Source of the DNA: Pigoraptor vietnamica
Lineage: Eukaryota; Opisthokonta; Filasterea
Length of the DNA stretch: 63,225 nt
Assembly (NCBI GenBank): GCA_943704525.1
Contig: CALSCQ010003192.1
Span: 1 to 63,225, forward strand
Direction: 5' to 3'
Below, one piece after another: positions 44,313 through 56,138 of this stretch. Position 1 is the first letter of the stretch. Each line of letters starts with the position of its first letter. The notes below the pieces were generated by a model. The model saw nothing but the letters and a program-made list of their open reading frames with translations, was not told the DNA's origin and did not search any database. The translations under genes and the position numbers were made by a program.

Positions 44313-44710
44313 CGCTGCGCAGCTCTCGCCGCGGCGCACGCACCCTCGCGCAGACGGCGGATTGGTGAGGCAATGTCGTCAGTGCCCACAGAAGAAGAAA
44401 CCGCGCAACGAGACAGCAGATAGACGTGACCGGAGAGAGAAGGCCGGTCTCTTTGCGGGGTTCAGTGTTCGAAAGAAGACGGAACGAAAGCCATGGAACA
44501 CTGAGCCATGTCATGCTGTGCGCGAAGGCGTGTGCGCTTGCGGGCGGCCGCCCAATCACCGCAACCCCCACCCTACTCCAAACAACATCACCACTGACTC
44601 ACGAGTCACTGCTTTTTTGCACGCAGAACGCAGCACGCACGCTGCGGCGCACGCACACCGCGCTAAACGGCACCTAATCGCCCATGATGCCACACAATAC
44701 TATGCCCGCG
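44313..44710. other. Intergenic, MGAT3 promoter / receptor 3' side
   Basis: About 400 bp between two minus-strand genes. No coding exon or clear motif is seen. Confidence 0.5.
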
Positions 44711-47174
44711 CTACTTGGGGTGCCCCACGGGAATGCGGTCGAATCCAAAGTTGGTGCCGTTTCGTGACGAACTCGCGCGGACGGTCCCGATGCGCTTTGG
44801 GCGCGGCAAGAGCTCGTCGTCGCTGCCCTCGGACGAGCCGACAGCGTCCGCGGATTGCGGCGTCAGCTCAAAGTCGTATTCGCCAACGGGGGCATACGTG
44901 TGACGGCGAAGGCGCCAACGTCGCCTGCACCGCGACAGCTGTGAGCGAAAGCGACACATGGTATCGCAACTGAACCGCTGTTTCCCACCTGATGGCACGC
45001 ACGCACATCGGGACAAACACGAAGACGCACACAACGCCCGCGATGGCGAGACCGAGAAGAGGCATGTACCAGTCTGCGCGAGTGCGAGGAGTCAGCACTG
45101 GCCACAACGGCGCCCGCCCTCGGCTGAGACAACCCACCGCAGTTCATGCGGCCGCCAATGTAGAGGCGGAAGGGGTTCTCCATCCACAGGCCATCGCAGA
45201 CACAACGCATGTTCGAGGCGCACGTGATGTGCGCGACGCACGACCGGCATCCCCCCTGCAGCGCCCCATCTGCGCACCACACCGCAGTGAACACGTGCCC
45301 AATCCAGCCCAGCAAACGCGCACAACCACCTTCGATAAAGGGAGCCGCCGTCGTAATCTCGGGCGCCACGGGCGACGCCGGCACAGCGCCAAATCGTCGC
45401 AAGATGTCGGCTGCGCCGAGGGCATCCGTGTCGTTGCGAATGGCGATTGTCATCGCGGAACTGCGCAGCGCCCAGTCAGACCAACCCAGGTGCACACGCA
45501 GTCAGACACGGCCGCCGCACTCACCAGCTGGTGCACGCCCGAACAAGCACAATTTCGTCAACGACTATGTCGTCTCGCGACACGTGGAATGCGACAGCAA
45601 GAGCGTCCGCGAGGGGCAGAAAGTTCGCTGCCGACGCGACCCACGGCGTCAAATCGGTCTCTGCCCACACGTTCACGAGCTTCGACGTGTCCCGCACTGC
45701 CGAGAAGGCGCCTCAGAACACGCTCATGTACGCGGGAACAATCGTGCGCCGCACAACTCACCGCCATTCACGACGACATTTGCCTCTCCGGTCGCCACGT
45801 GTCCGTCGGCATCCGTGACAACCACACGCACGCGGTGTGTGCCAATAGGTGGCGAGAGCAGCTGCGCATGCTCGGAGTTGTTCGTGCTGCTAAGCCACCC
45901 GCCCATTCCGCCCTGGAGAGACCATGCAAAGGCGAATGGTGGAACGCCACCTTCCACGGTCGCGTGCAGTGCCACGGAACTTGCCGGCCAGGCGCCAGTC
46001 TCCGCACTGAGAGTCGCATTCAGGCCGAGGGTCGCCACCGGCGCAGCGCTCGACCGCGGTTTGCCCGTACTCGCGGACGCAACAAAGCTGCCGGATGCCA
46101 CCGCAACCATGGTACGTCCGTTGGCCACGACACTTGATGGCCCAACAGTGGGCGCACTAGACGCCGATGCGATTGCGGCAATGCTTGCAGCGGGAGTATG
46201 CGACGAGACAGCGGCTGCGATTGATGCGCCAGGCGTCAACACGGAGCCACATGCATGCAATGGGTCGCTGCAAGACCCACTGTATGAGCTCGACGGCGGT
46301 GGCGACCATGTTCGCGACGGCCGGGGTGGGACTGCGGCATTCGCACATTCCGTGTGAGCCACACACAACGGCACCACGCAGATGCGATAGAAGGAAGAGC
46401 AAACACAACGCAAGGCCACCCACGTATGCCAAACACCCAGTGCTTCCCAGGCACGACCCCATCGTCGCCAGACGCTACGCCGAATACGAGACAGAACGGA
46501 TCACCGCCGACGTCGCGCCCAAACATCTGCGTCGGATCGTAGTCGCCGCCCGCGTCCTTGCCATCGTCGTCCATGTTTCCGAGGATGTCGTCGTACTCGC
46601 CGTCGGACACCACGCCACCCTCCAGCACGTGCGCCGGATCGTAGAAGGCCCACACGGCGCAGTCCGCGCGCCCGCGACACAGCCGACAGCAATCGCCCGC
46701 CGTCATGGCATTGAGCTGCGCGAGCGGCCGCCGGCGGGGATATGAGGCAAACTGGAGGACGCCGCACAGCGACGGGCGCCGCGTGGTCGACGCGCTCGAC
46801 CTCGCATCCGAGGAGGACGATGCCGGGGTCGTGCTTGTGGCAACCTCAGGCGTGCGCGTGGCAGAAACAGCGCCGAAGGTGGTCACAGACGACGGATGCG
46901 ATGCGTCGTCCTGTGGTGTGGACGCAGAGGCAGTTGCGACAGTGACAGTGGGCATCGAAGCCGTCGTTCCCACCGGCGGCGCGGGCACAGGGGTGCCGGT
47001 CGCGCGGCCGCCATCGCCGTCATCGGGAACACGCAACGGACGCAGCGGGACAATCTGCCGCTCGCGCAAGGGCTGCAGAGTGACCACGGGATGCCTTGGA
47101 GAAGGCTCCGCCGGGAGAGCGACCACGCAGACACCCGCGAGGACGAAAAATGCAAGAACGCGCACTAACTGCAT
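44711..47174 (-). CDS. Single-pass membrane receptor with PAN-like and PKD-like domains
   Basis: ATG 47174 opens MQLVRVLAFFVLAGVCVVAL, a signal peptide. A Thr/Ser/Pro-rich mucin-like stalk follows. A Cys-rich PAN/apple-like domain reads CGVLQFASYPRRRPLAQLNA, MTAGDCCRLCRGRADCAVWA and DPFCLVFGV. A second Ser/Ala-rich stretch precedes a PKD/cadherin-like beta module (LHATVEGGVPPFAFAWSLQG ... HRVRVVVTDADGHVATGEAN). Later exons include KLVNVWAETDLTPWVASAAN and a Cys cluster (WCADGALQGGCRSCVAHITC, ASNMRCVCDGLW). One membrane span follows (PLLGLAIAGVVCVFVFVPMC), then a basic/acidic cytosolic tail ending FDRIPVGHPK (stop 44711). I do not know a named family with this order. A surface adhesion or carbohydrate-binding role is inferred from domains only. 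Confidence 0.68.
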
Positions 47175-47530
47175 CGTAGAGCTGACCGCGCGGCCCGCAT
47201 TCCGCGGCTGCGCTTGTGCCACAGCGCGCTGCGACGGAAGAGAGGGTGAGAGCCGTAGCCCAGCTTAAATGCAGTGGAACGACGCAAGGGCGAGTGTCCC
47301 ATTCGCGCGGAGAGCGAACCGCGCTTTGTGGTGGGGACGGCATGCCACACCCTGTCAAGCCGGCTGGAACTCCCACCCTGTGCGTGCGCGTAACACCCAC
47401 CACGCATGCAACGGACGGCTTCCGAGAGTGTGGCCCGCAGTTGCTGACGTCACAGCTGGGGTGCTTTGGAGCACATGCATTTCAACCCTCGTACCCTTGA
47501 GCTTAATGGCACGCTCCCGCGCAAGCAGCC
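47175..47530. other. Divergent promoter region receptor / CutC
   Basis: About 356 bp between divergent ATGs (47174 minus, 47531 plus). No coding sequence is supported. Confidence 0.5.
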
Positions 47531-48520
47531 ATGGGCGTTGCGCTGGAAGTGCCCGTTGAGTCCGTCGCTTCGGCGCGCGCGGCGGCCGACGGCGGCGCAG
47601 GGCGTCTGGAGCTGTGCGCGGCACTGTCGGAGGGGGGTCTCACGCCGAGCCTCGGCCTCGCCGCCGCCGTCAAGCAGGCCGTGCGCATCCCCGTGTTCGC
47701 TATGGTCCGCCCACGCGGTACGCTTGGTACCCGCCGTGCACTGCATTGGTGACCAGTCTGTTTGAGATCTCGGGAAGTGGGATGGACTCCCTAGTCCTCC
47801 CGCTCGGTGGCTAATGCCGAGTCGTGGCGCAGCGGGCGACTTTCTGTACACCGACGAAGAGTTTGACATTATGAAGCGCGATGTGGAGTATCTGAAGCAG
47901 GTCGGCGTCGACGGCATTGTCTTTGGCATTCTGACTTGCGACGGCCACGTCGACGAGGAGCGGTGTTGCGAGCTCATCGGTGGGTGTGCAAATCGCTGTG
48001 ATCTCTCGGGTTCGCTGAAATGACCCTGTTGTGCGCAGACGTGGCGCGCCCCCTGCCGGTCACCTTCCACAGGGCGTTTGATGTGGCCGCAGACCCCTTC
48101 GTCGCGCTTGAGCGGCTCGTCATCCTGGGCTTTGAGCGCGTGCTGACGAGCGGGCAGGAGCCGTCCGCCCTCGAGGGACTCCCGATGCTGGCGGACCTTG
48201 TACGGGCGGTGCGTCGCCGATGCGTTTGTGGACACGAGCGCCCATAGTCCTCTCACTGACTGACTTTGTCGCAGGCGGGAAAGCGTATTATTGTGGTGCC
48301 GGGCGGTGGGGTCACCGAGCGGAACGTCGAGCGCATTGTGGCCGGTTGTGGCGCCGTCGAAGTGCACGCGTCCTGCCGCCAGAGCGTGCCGTCGCCGATG
48401 GTGCACCGCAATGCCGCGGTCCACATGGGCGCGCCCGTGTATGGCGTGCAGGAATACGCGCAGTCGGTGACGCACGCAGAGCGCGTGCGTGCACTCGTAT
48501 CAATTGCAAAGGCGCTATAG
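47531..48520 (+). CDS. CUTC: CutC-family copper homeostasis protein
   Basis: CutC is a small TIM-barrel protein associated with copper handling. There are four exons: 47531-47717, 47833-47979, 48039-48208 and 48275-48520, with phases that agree. The sequence reads [60 protein letters not shown] and [20 protein letters not shown]. It continues [59 protein letters not shown] and [14 protein letters not shown]. All family blocks (LELC, VMxRPRxGDF, TFHRAFD, LTSG, PGGG, HxS) are visible. The length (about 250 residues) is normal. The stop at 48518-48520 lies 26 bp from the PRIM1 stop on the other strand. Confidence 0.96.
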
Positions 48521-48546
48521 TCGCACACATGTAGCGTTCATTTGTG

Positions 48547-50572
48547 CTACCACTCCATTCGGTGGTCTGCGTCTGTGTGGGAAGAGTGTGAGCACCGCAC
48601 CAAGCGCCATCGGAGAGCGCGCGCAACACACTCACCTTGCTGCTGCCGCCGCCGCTCTTCCGCAACGTCCTCCTCGAGTCCGCGGACAAAGCGATTGAAC
48701 ACCTCCATCGCCTCCCGAAGGGACGTCTGCTTGACGTCTGTCGCATTGCACACACACGGGTGAGACGCGTCGCACTGGATTTTGTCAAGAGATTCACCAC
48801 ACATCGTTGCCCAAACGCACCGACTTTGAGGGGAGCGCTGTCGTCCATTTGCGTTTCGACCGCGTCCGCCGTCGCCACGTCGAGCTCGCTCAGGAGTGTC
48901 ATTGCGGTGGGCACGGCGAAGGGGTCGAAGCGGCGGATGTTCGCCGGGTCGATTGGCACGCACACGCGGCCTGGGCCAGAGGAGGGCCGTTCAAATAGCC
49001 ACTCGACACGTGCACGGCATGTTGGTCAAAATCGTGTCTACCTGTCTTCGGGTGCACGCAGAAGGGGCTCTTGAGGAGATGGTTCAGGCCCTTGCTCACG
49101 TTCACGTCGAGGCGCGGGTACACGTGCTGGAACATGATCTCTTCCTCGCAGAAGCGAACGGCCTGCGAGCTCAAGTGTTAGACACTCGGCGACACCGGTG
49201 AATGACGCCACCCACGCACCCAAGATTTGGAAGAGCGAAGAAGGTCGCACAGGCGCTCCCAGCGCTCAATTCCACTGGAGCACTTGCTGAAAATGTGCTT
49301 GGCATCCGCCTGCGGGGCCGCACTGTGAGCAGAGACACCCCATCGCATGAACGCGGCCACTGCAGCGAGATCGCGTCCCACCTGCACGCCTTCGTCACCG
49401 ATCAGCTGGAGAATTTTCGCAAACGATTCCTCGGTGTCAAACAGGCCCTGATCGCGCACAATGACGGACTCAAAGTAGTGGCGCATTGCGGGCAACACGT
49501 CCCTGTAGAGTGCTGCCAAGTGAGACCGGGGCGAGCAGAAGCAGCAACCGCAAAACGGGCGCAGTACCTACCGGATTGACGGGTGCAGCTCGTTGCCGGC
49601 GAACGAGACCTTCTTCGAGCGACCCTCGCCGCCCTGTCGGAATGAACGGCGTCAGCGCATGCAACCAAGGGTGCTGTCTGCAGTGCGCCGCTAACGCACC
49701 CTCACGAGCGACAGGTACTCGGCAATCGCGGCGCGTCCTTCGGCAGTGAGCTTTCGCGCGCGGGGATCGCACACCCAGCAGTGGATCCCGCGACGGCCAG
49801 AGTACACCCACAGCAAGTGCCGAAAGCCAAAGTCATCTGCGCACCAGTGGCCCGCATCAATGGAGAGTTACAACAATCGACGGCAGAGCTTTCTCCCCCT
49901 CGATCAATCCACGATCCGGCTGCCCAACCGGCGACACAGCCATATGATACGCACCTCGGAGCGCGCGGTCCACGACCTCCAACGCGGCGGCCATGAAAGG
50001 CCAGCACTTTTCGCAGATGCCCGCCCCCGTGCAGCACGTGCGGACCTCGTCGTAGTCTGTCATGTCAATGTCGAAGACAAGTTCGCGCTCCTGCGGCTGG
50101 AACTGCGCCGCCTGCGTCGTCTTGCGATTCTTGGGCTGCGGGGGAGTCAAAGGTCAGCACTGCTACGCACGCACACGGCCGCATCAGCAGCGCACCTTGA
50201 CGTTGTAGACGGCGCCAATGTCAATCTTGTAAGGCGCGCGCTTGACGAGTTCCTTGTGAAATTCGGCCGCGTCGGCAAACGAGAGGTAGCGGATGTACAC
50301 ATCGTCCTTGAGGGTGAACGAGAACTCGCGGTTGCAGAAGTAGTTCTTGTCGACTGCACACACGCACGGGTGTCAGCCGCAGCGCCTTGACGGAGTGAGG
50401 CTCCTTCAACCTCGCACGCAGAGGACCCACCGTTACCATACGACAGCCACCGGAAAAACTTTTTGGCGGGGAATATGCGGTCGTAGTACTGACGCAGCAG
50501 CTCCGGGAACTCGCCGTCGGACTCTGTGACGACCGTGGGCACGGCGCCCTCGTACGCCTCCGCCGCAAGCAT
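48547..50572 (-). CDS. PRIM1: DNA primase small (catalytic) subunit
   Basis: Makes RNA primers with the Pol alpha-primase complex in the nucleus. ATG 50572 opens [20 protein letters not shown], then [20 protein letters not shown] and [20 protein letters not shown]. Next are [20 protein letters not shown] and [14 protein letters not shown]. The catalytic exon has [20 protein letters not shown], with the DxD pair and the zinc Cys, then [17 protein letters not shown]. The next exon carries [20 protein letters not shown] (SGRRGxH). Later blocks are [31 protein letters not shown] and [20 protein letters not shown]. The last exon ends DADHRMEW (stop 48547-48549). About ten exons are visible. The product is complete, with all catalytic residues in place. 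Confidence 0.96.
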
Positions 50573-50967
50573 GGTCTGCTATGGCGTGTGTGGTGGTGGT
50601 GTTGTGTGTGGTGGTCGCCCTTTGCGCTGTCGCTCGCTTTCATATGTCCGGCACTTTTGCGCGCCAAATCGCGGTTCGCGCCAAAAGAGATGACGCTATA
50701 ATGACGCATGGAATCAGATGACGGGCGATGCGGACGTTGTGTTTTTCAGAGTGGCAAAGCCCATACTTTACGGCCTTTCTTCTCACTGCGAGTTCGCCAG
50801 GCGTTGGCCATTCCCACTCTCAGTTGCGCAGTGCACAACTGGGCCACGCTCTTGTTCTCTGCACCATCGCTCGCTTGCGGGTTCGCCCCTGTCTTCTCTG
50901 AAGTGGTCCTGTCCCAGCGTCACACATCGAATACGTGCGGAGCAGGCTTCGTCACGCCGCAACCCGT
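50573..50967. other. Divergent promoter region PRIM1 / tensin-like gene
   Basis: About 395 bp between divergent ATGs. It contains two TTTTGGCGCG/TTTGCGCGCC-like blocks near 50656-50685, which resemble E2F-type sites expected at an S-phase gene such as primase (inference). Confidence 0.45.
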
Positions 50968-53772
50968 ATGGCCGACGACCCCCCCGGCGCGCCTCCGCCG
51001 GCCGTGGGCGTGCGGGGCGCAGGCACGCGTGCAAGCCGTGTGCTGAGTCGGCTGCTGATCCGAAAGTCGCCGTCGGAAAGCAATGTCGTGCGCCCATCGC
51101 CCGCCGAGCGCGCGGAGGAGGAGCGTGCGGCGGCCGACTGGAGCGCACTGGCGCCCGTCGTGGACGCACGCCTGCTGCCCCGCATGGACGCCGTGGAGGA
51201 CGTGCGGCTGCACACGTTCTGCGATCGCACGCTGCGGGTGCCGCGCGCCTGTGCGTTCTGCCTGGGCCTGCTGTGGGGCGCGGGCGTGCGCGTCTGCGAG
51301 GGTAAGTGGTGCGTGCCGTGAATGGTTCCGTCACACGCGCCAATTCTGCTCCCCTGCCGTGCAGTCTGCAACTACTCGTGCCACAAGCGGTGCGAAGTAA
51401 AGGTGGGCTCGCACACATCTGCAGCCATCCTGTGCTCCGCTGACAGTGCATAATCTCAGGTATTAACGGGCTCGCACCGCGAGTGCGCATGCGCCCGGAT
51501 GCGCTTGAGTGGCGAGGCGCCGTCGCCCCAGACTTCGGCCGACGCGCAACCTGTTGCGGTGCCACCGACAGCGGGACCATTGCCAACCGAGAGTGCGCCG
51601 GCTGCTGTACTGGGGGATGCCGGCACATGCCCGGCGGAGGACAGCGACGCCGCAGCCGCGCAAGAGGGCACGAGCGGCGAGCATGAAAGCGCGGGTATGT
51701 GTTCTGCCCGTCCGCTTGTCCCGTCCGCTTGTCCCGTGCGTCTCGCTGAAGCGAACGCCCGCCTGCAGCGACTGGCCTGGTCAACGAGCACCACCTGCCG
51801 CGCACAAAAAAGCGCACCATCGTCGATACAATACGGTCGACAGTCGCAAAGTGGGTGCGAATGCGCCTCGTGTCTCGTGCGTGTATACAGGGCGTGGAGT
51901 TGGGTTGTTGGCTCGTGTTGCGTGCGCTTTGAATCGTGGGACGACGGACTGCCTTTTATGTAGGAATCGAGCGCGCTATGTCACGGACGAGTACGACCTC
52001 GACCTCAGCTACATCACGGACCACATCATTGGTGAGATGAAGCCGCATCGCATCGCGTGTGCCGCACGTGCGGCACCCCGGCATGCGCTGAGCCACGCCC
52101 GATGTGCCGTCCGCAGCCATGTCCTTCCCTGCCGTCGGCCTCGAATCGGCGTATCGGAACCACCTGAGCGACGTGGCGCGGATGCTCAACGAGAAGCACC
52201 CCGAGCACTACCTCATCTTCAACCTGCACGAGAAGTTTTACGACATCACAAAGTTCAACAACCAGGTGCGTTGCCTGGCTGTCAGTCGCCGGAGGCCGAT
52301 GTCGTGCAGTTGCATCCCCTGACTCGGAGTCCGGCAGGTGTTGGATTTCGGGTGGCCGGACCACCACGCACCTCCGCTCGAAATGCTGTTCAGCATATGC
52401 ATGTCCATCGACTCGTGGCTCAAGAGCGACGACGAGAACGTCGTCGTCGTCCACTGCAAGGTAGCCTCGCAATTGCAATGCGTAATGACCTCATATTTCT
52501 CGTTCAGCTGCACTGACAAGCGCGTCCTGCGTGTGGATAGGGCGGGAAGGGCCGCACCGGAACTGTCGTGTGCTCGCACATGATTTACTCTCGCACATGC
52601 GACACGGCCGATGAGGCGATGGCGGTTTTTGCGACACGGCGGTTCGTGAACGGCAAGGAGGGGGGCATCACTCAGCCGTCGCAGAAGCGGTGAGTTGGCG
52701 AAGGGATGTGTCTTCGCTGTTGCCTGCTTGGCCAACTGACACGTGCTGTGCGTGCGGCAGCTACGTGCGATACTTTGAGCGGATCATCACGGGCGAACTC
52801 CTGCCGACCGACGGCGGCCTTCTCCTCGACCGCATCATTGTGTCGCGCATTCCGAACTTCGACGGTCGCGGCGGCTGTCGCCCGGTGCTCTGCATCTACC
52901 AGAACTTCAAGCTTATATTTGACTCGCGCCACAAGCATCACGGTCGAGATGTTAGCCCACGGTCGGTGCTTCCTGTTGCCTTTGGCACGGATATCGCACC
53001 CGATGCCGTGTGCGATTAGTTTGTGCATTAGGTGCTGCCTTGGGCAAGCGTGTGCTGATGTTCTTATTTGGTTGATGTGTCCATTCGCAGGGTGTACACC
53101 GGCGACATGGACTTCATGTGCTTCGATTTTGCCCCAGAGGGCCTGTATTTGAAAGGAGATATATTGGTGCGTGAGCCAGAGACAACTTACGCCGTTCGCC
53201 GAAAGTCGGCTCCGGGTTGCCTGGATGCGCGATACATTGACAGTATGTGACGTTGTGACTTCCCGCAGATTCGATGCCATCATGTTGGGTCGGCGTCAAA
53301 GGAGCCGATTTTTCGCCTCCAATTTCACGCGGGGTGTGTGCCGGATTACTACTTGAAGCTGACCAAGAGCGACTTGGACGATGCGGTCCTCGAGCGCCGC
53401 TTCCCCGACGATGGCGGCGTCGACGTTTTATTCCGACCACCGCCTCCGCAGCGACAACAGCTGGACATTGACTCTGTGATCGCGGCCTACAATTCGGACT
53501 CCATCGGCGGCGGCGACCCATCCGCGTTGGAAGCGGCCGCTGAGCTGGAGGACGACGATTTCAGCCGATACCGGTACTCGCTCGATCACAACTATGCCGG
53601 CAGCGGCGGCCTTGCTTCGGCACTCGCGATTGCAAGGGGAGCGAGCAGGGCGCATGAGGCCGCGACGATGAAGCGCGGGCAATCGTCGCCTGCCTTGCTC
53701 GACGTGGACCCCGTGGTGCCCTTGCGCGCGCCGGTGGCCGATGATGTCGAGACAAATCCCTTCGACGATTAA
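50968..53772 (+). CDS. C1-domain tensin/PTEN-like phosphoinositide phosphatase
   Basis: ATG 50968 opens MADDPPGAPPPAVGVRGAGT. A C1-like finger comes first: LHTFCDRTLRVPRACAFCLG, then CEVCNYSCHKRCEVK across introns. After a low-complexity linker the phosphatase domain starts RYVTDEYDLDLSYITDHIIA, then MSFPAVGLESAYRNHLSDVA and VLDFGWPDHHAPPLEML. The P-loop is VVVVHCK|GGKGRTGTVV, a complete CX5R with both PTEN-type lysines, predicted active on PIP3 or other phosphoinositides. Next is GGITQPSQKRYVRYFERIIT and a tensin-type C2 (RIPNFDGRGGCRPVLCIYQN, GLYLKGDILIRCHH). That C2 continues FRLQFHAGCVPDYYLKLTKS and LDDAVLERRFPDDGGVDVLF. The tail is Ala/Asp-rich and ends in ETNPFDD, with an NPF that could bind EH domains (stop 53772). 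No SH2 or PTB domain follows, unlike animal tensins. Confidence 0.88.
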
Positions 53773-53861
53773 ACCTATTGCATTTAGTCTATGAGAATTG
53801 TCAACAAGGCAGTCACTCGGCTTCGTGAGTTGAGTCCTTTGCACGCATATTAATTCCGACT

Positions 53862-55919
53862 CTATTTCGGATGGTACACTTTCGGCATGCCCTTCACGAG
53901 CGATACTTGAAAGGACCCATTCGACACCGTCACAGTGTCTGACGCGTCCAGCACGTTGACGAGGACTGCGCACAAGACACAATCAGTGACTGTGCCAGCG
54001 CACGGCCGGGGGCGAACATTGACATGTCAAGAACAACTATTTAGGAACAGCGCGACGCATGGGCACCGACGGAACTGAAGAAATTGCGCATACAGCCGAG
54101 ATAAACACATTCAGAGTGCAGCATTGCTCATTAGCGGAATCGGGTACTTAAAGGAAAAACAAAATAATTAAGGAAAAAAAAGTTAACCTACCGGTTCCAT
54201 CGCCATAAGGATGGTAGGTAATTTGCCGCTGTAGACTCGCCGAAGAACCAACATTGGTTATCGCGACAAGTGTAGTGCCGCGAGTGTAGGCGTAGAACTG
54301 CGTGTCCGCATAGCGCTGCACTTGCTGCGCGGAATACAGCGTGGCGCCCTGCCCCTTGCGAAACGCATTCAGCCCGCGCACAAAACTGTAAATTGGACCC
54401 CCAGTGGCATCCGCATAATGCGGCCACAGGGACTCGCGGCAACCGGGGTCGGCGCCGCCGTTAAAGCCCGCCTCCGTGCCATAATAAACGATCGGGATCC
54501 CGGTCCCCGTCAGGACGTACGCGAGACCGTTGAGGAGTGCCGCGGTGTCGCCATTAACGTTGAGAAACCGCGGGTTGTCGTGGTTGTCGAGGAACAGCCC
54601 GAGGACGCCGACGTCCTTGAAGAGCTTCGCCTCGGCGTCCAGCTGCTGCTGAATCTGCGCCATGGTGCCGCGCTCCTGGAGCGCATGGCGCAGGCTCCAG
54701 TACATCGGGTAATTGAGTGTCGCGTCCAGCGGGCCCTGGTACCCCGCGTTGTACGAGGGATCGCCGTTGTCCACCTCCCCCATCGTGAAGACGCCCGACG
54801 CCCGCGCATATTGGGCCCAAAATGTCGAGTGTACCTGCAGACGAGGCAGCAAAAATTCAGATATTGGAATGCTCCTTCGGCTCTGGGATCGCATGCATCT
54901 GCTGGTGACACTGAGGGAGCACAACGCAGCGAAAAAGGTGTGATTGAGGGCGCGGTTCTCTTAGAAATTCACAAGCGGCGAGACTTCCGGAAGACGCACC
55001 TCAGGGACCGTGTCGATTCGGATGCCGTCGATGCCATACTCAACCACGGTCGCGTTGATCCACGCGAGCAGCGTCGACGACACAAACGCGTTGTTCTGGT
55101 CCAAATCCGGGAGGCCGCTGAGCCGGCAGAGCTCGACCTGCGTCTGGTTCGTCCAGTCGGAGATCTGGCACACAGAGTGGTAGTGTGCCGCATTGTTGAA
55201 CGGCGCGAAGGACGAGAAGTCGCCGACTTGGCCGCTCTCGTAACCCATGTGGTTGGCGACGACGTCCAACATCACATACATGCCGCGGGCGTGGCAGGCT
55301 GAGCAGGCACACCGCAAAACGACGCCAGTCATTCATACGGCACACGGAGAACCAACACAAACACACACAAACACACACACATACCGCCAGCGGTGAAAAT
55401 ATCAGCTGCACGCTCCTGTACTCACCAGCAACGAGGTCCTTGAGGTCCTGGGCTGTTCCAAAGCGACTATTCACGCTGTATATGTCGCGCGCAAAGTAGC
55501 CGTGGTACCCGCCCGCCGTTTGCTCCGGAATCGGGCTGATCCAGATGGCATCGAACCCCATGCCCGCAATGTAGTCAAGCCGGTGCTCAATCCCTTTGAA
55601 AGTGCCCCCGCTGTAACAAGCGCAAGTAAGATCCCGCACACATCAGGCCAACAAAGATGCACAGGCGTACCAATAATCCTTGAGGTTGGAGCATGCCGAC
55701 GACGGGTCTTGTGCTTGTGCGAACCGGTCGGTGAGCAGCTGACGTGACATTGCTTTGTCAGTGCCGGCACCCTCTAGTGGCATGCATGCACCACGCATCT
55801 CGGCTAACCTGATAAATCGTCCGCCCGCGCCACTCTTCTTTCGTTGCTGCATCGACGGCGCACACAAGGGCCAGCACAAAAATGGCCGCCCGCATAGCGG
55901 GAGACGTGAGCGCCGCCAT
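53862..55919 (-). CDS. Secreted alpha-amylase (GH13)
   Basis: Endo-hydrolysis of alpha-1,4-glucans outside the cell. ATG 55919 opens [20 protein letters not shown] (signal peptide), then [14 protein letters not shown]. Next are [40 protein letters not shown] and [20 protein letters not shown]. Conserved region I is [13 protein letters not shown]. Region II is [14 protein letters not shown] (nucleophile Asp). Region III is [20 protein letters not shown] (acid/base Glu). Region IV is [20 protein letters not shown]. The C-terminal beta domain has [20 protein letters not shown] and ends [14 protein letters not shown] (stop 53862). This pattern matches fungal/Taka-type amylases. It suggests osmotrophic starch use. 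About eight exons are seen. Confidence 0.95.
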
Positions 55920-56138
55920 CCTGCAGCGCCGCTTCTGTGCGCCGGCTGGATCGATGCCTTGAAAATGCGCGGGAGGCCACCTGACGTTAGGGAGGCCAAA
56001 AATAGCAGCCAATCGCAGTGCGTGTCCTTGGATACGAAAGTTGATGACACGCACAACGCACAACACACACACCGCGCAGAAAACGAGGCAATTGCCCCGA
56101 AGACTTGCGGCCGCGAGTGTTGCGCACAACACGAAAGA

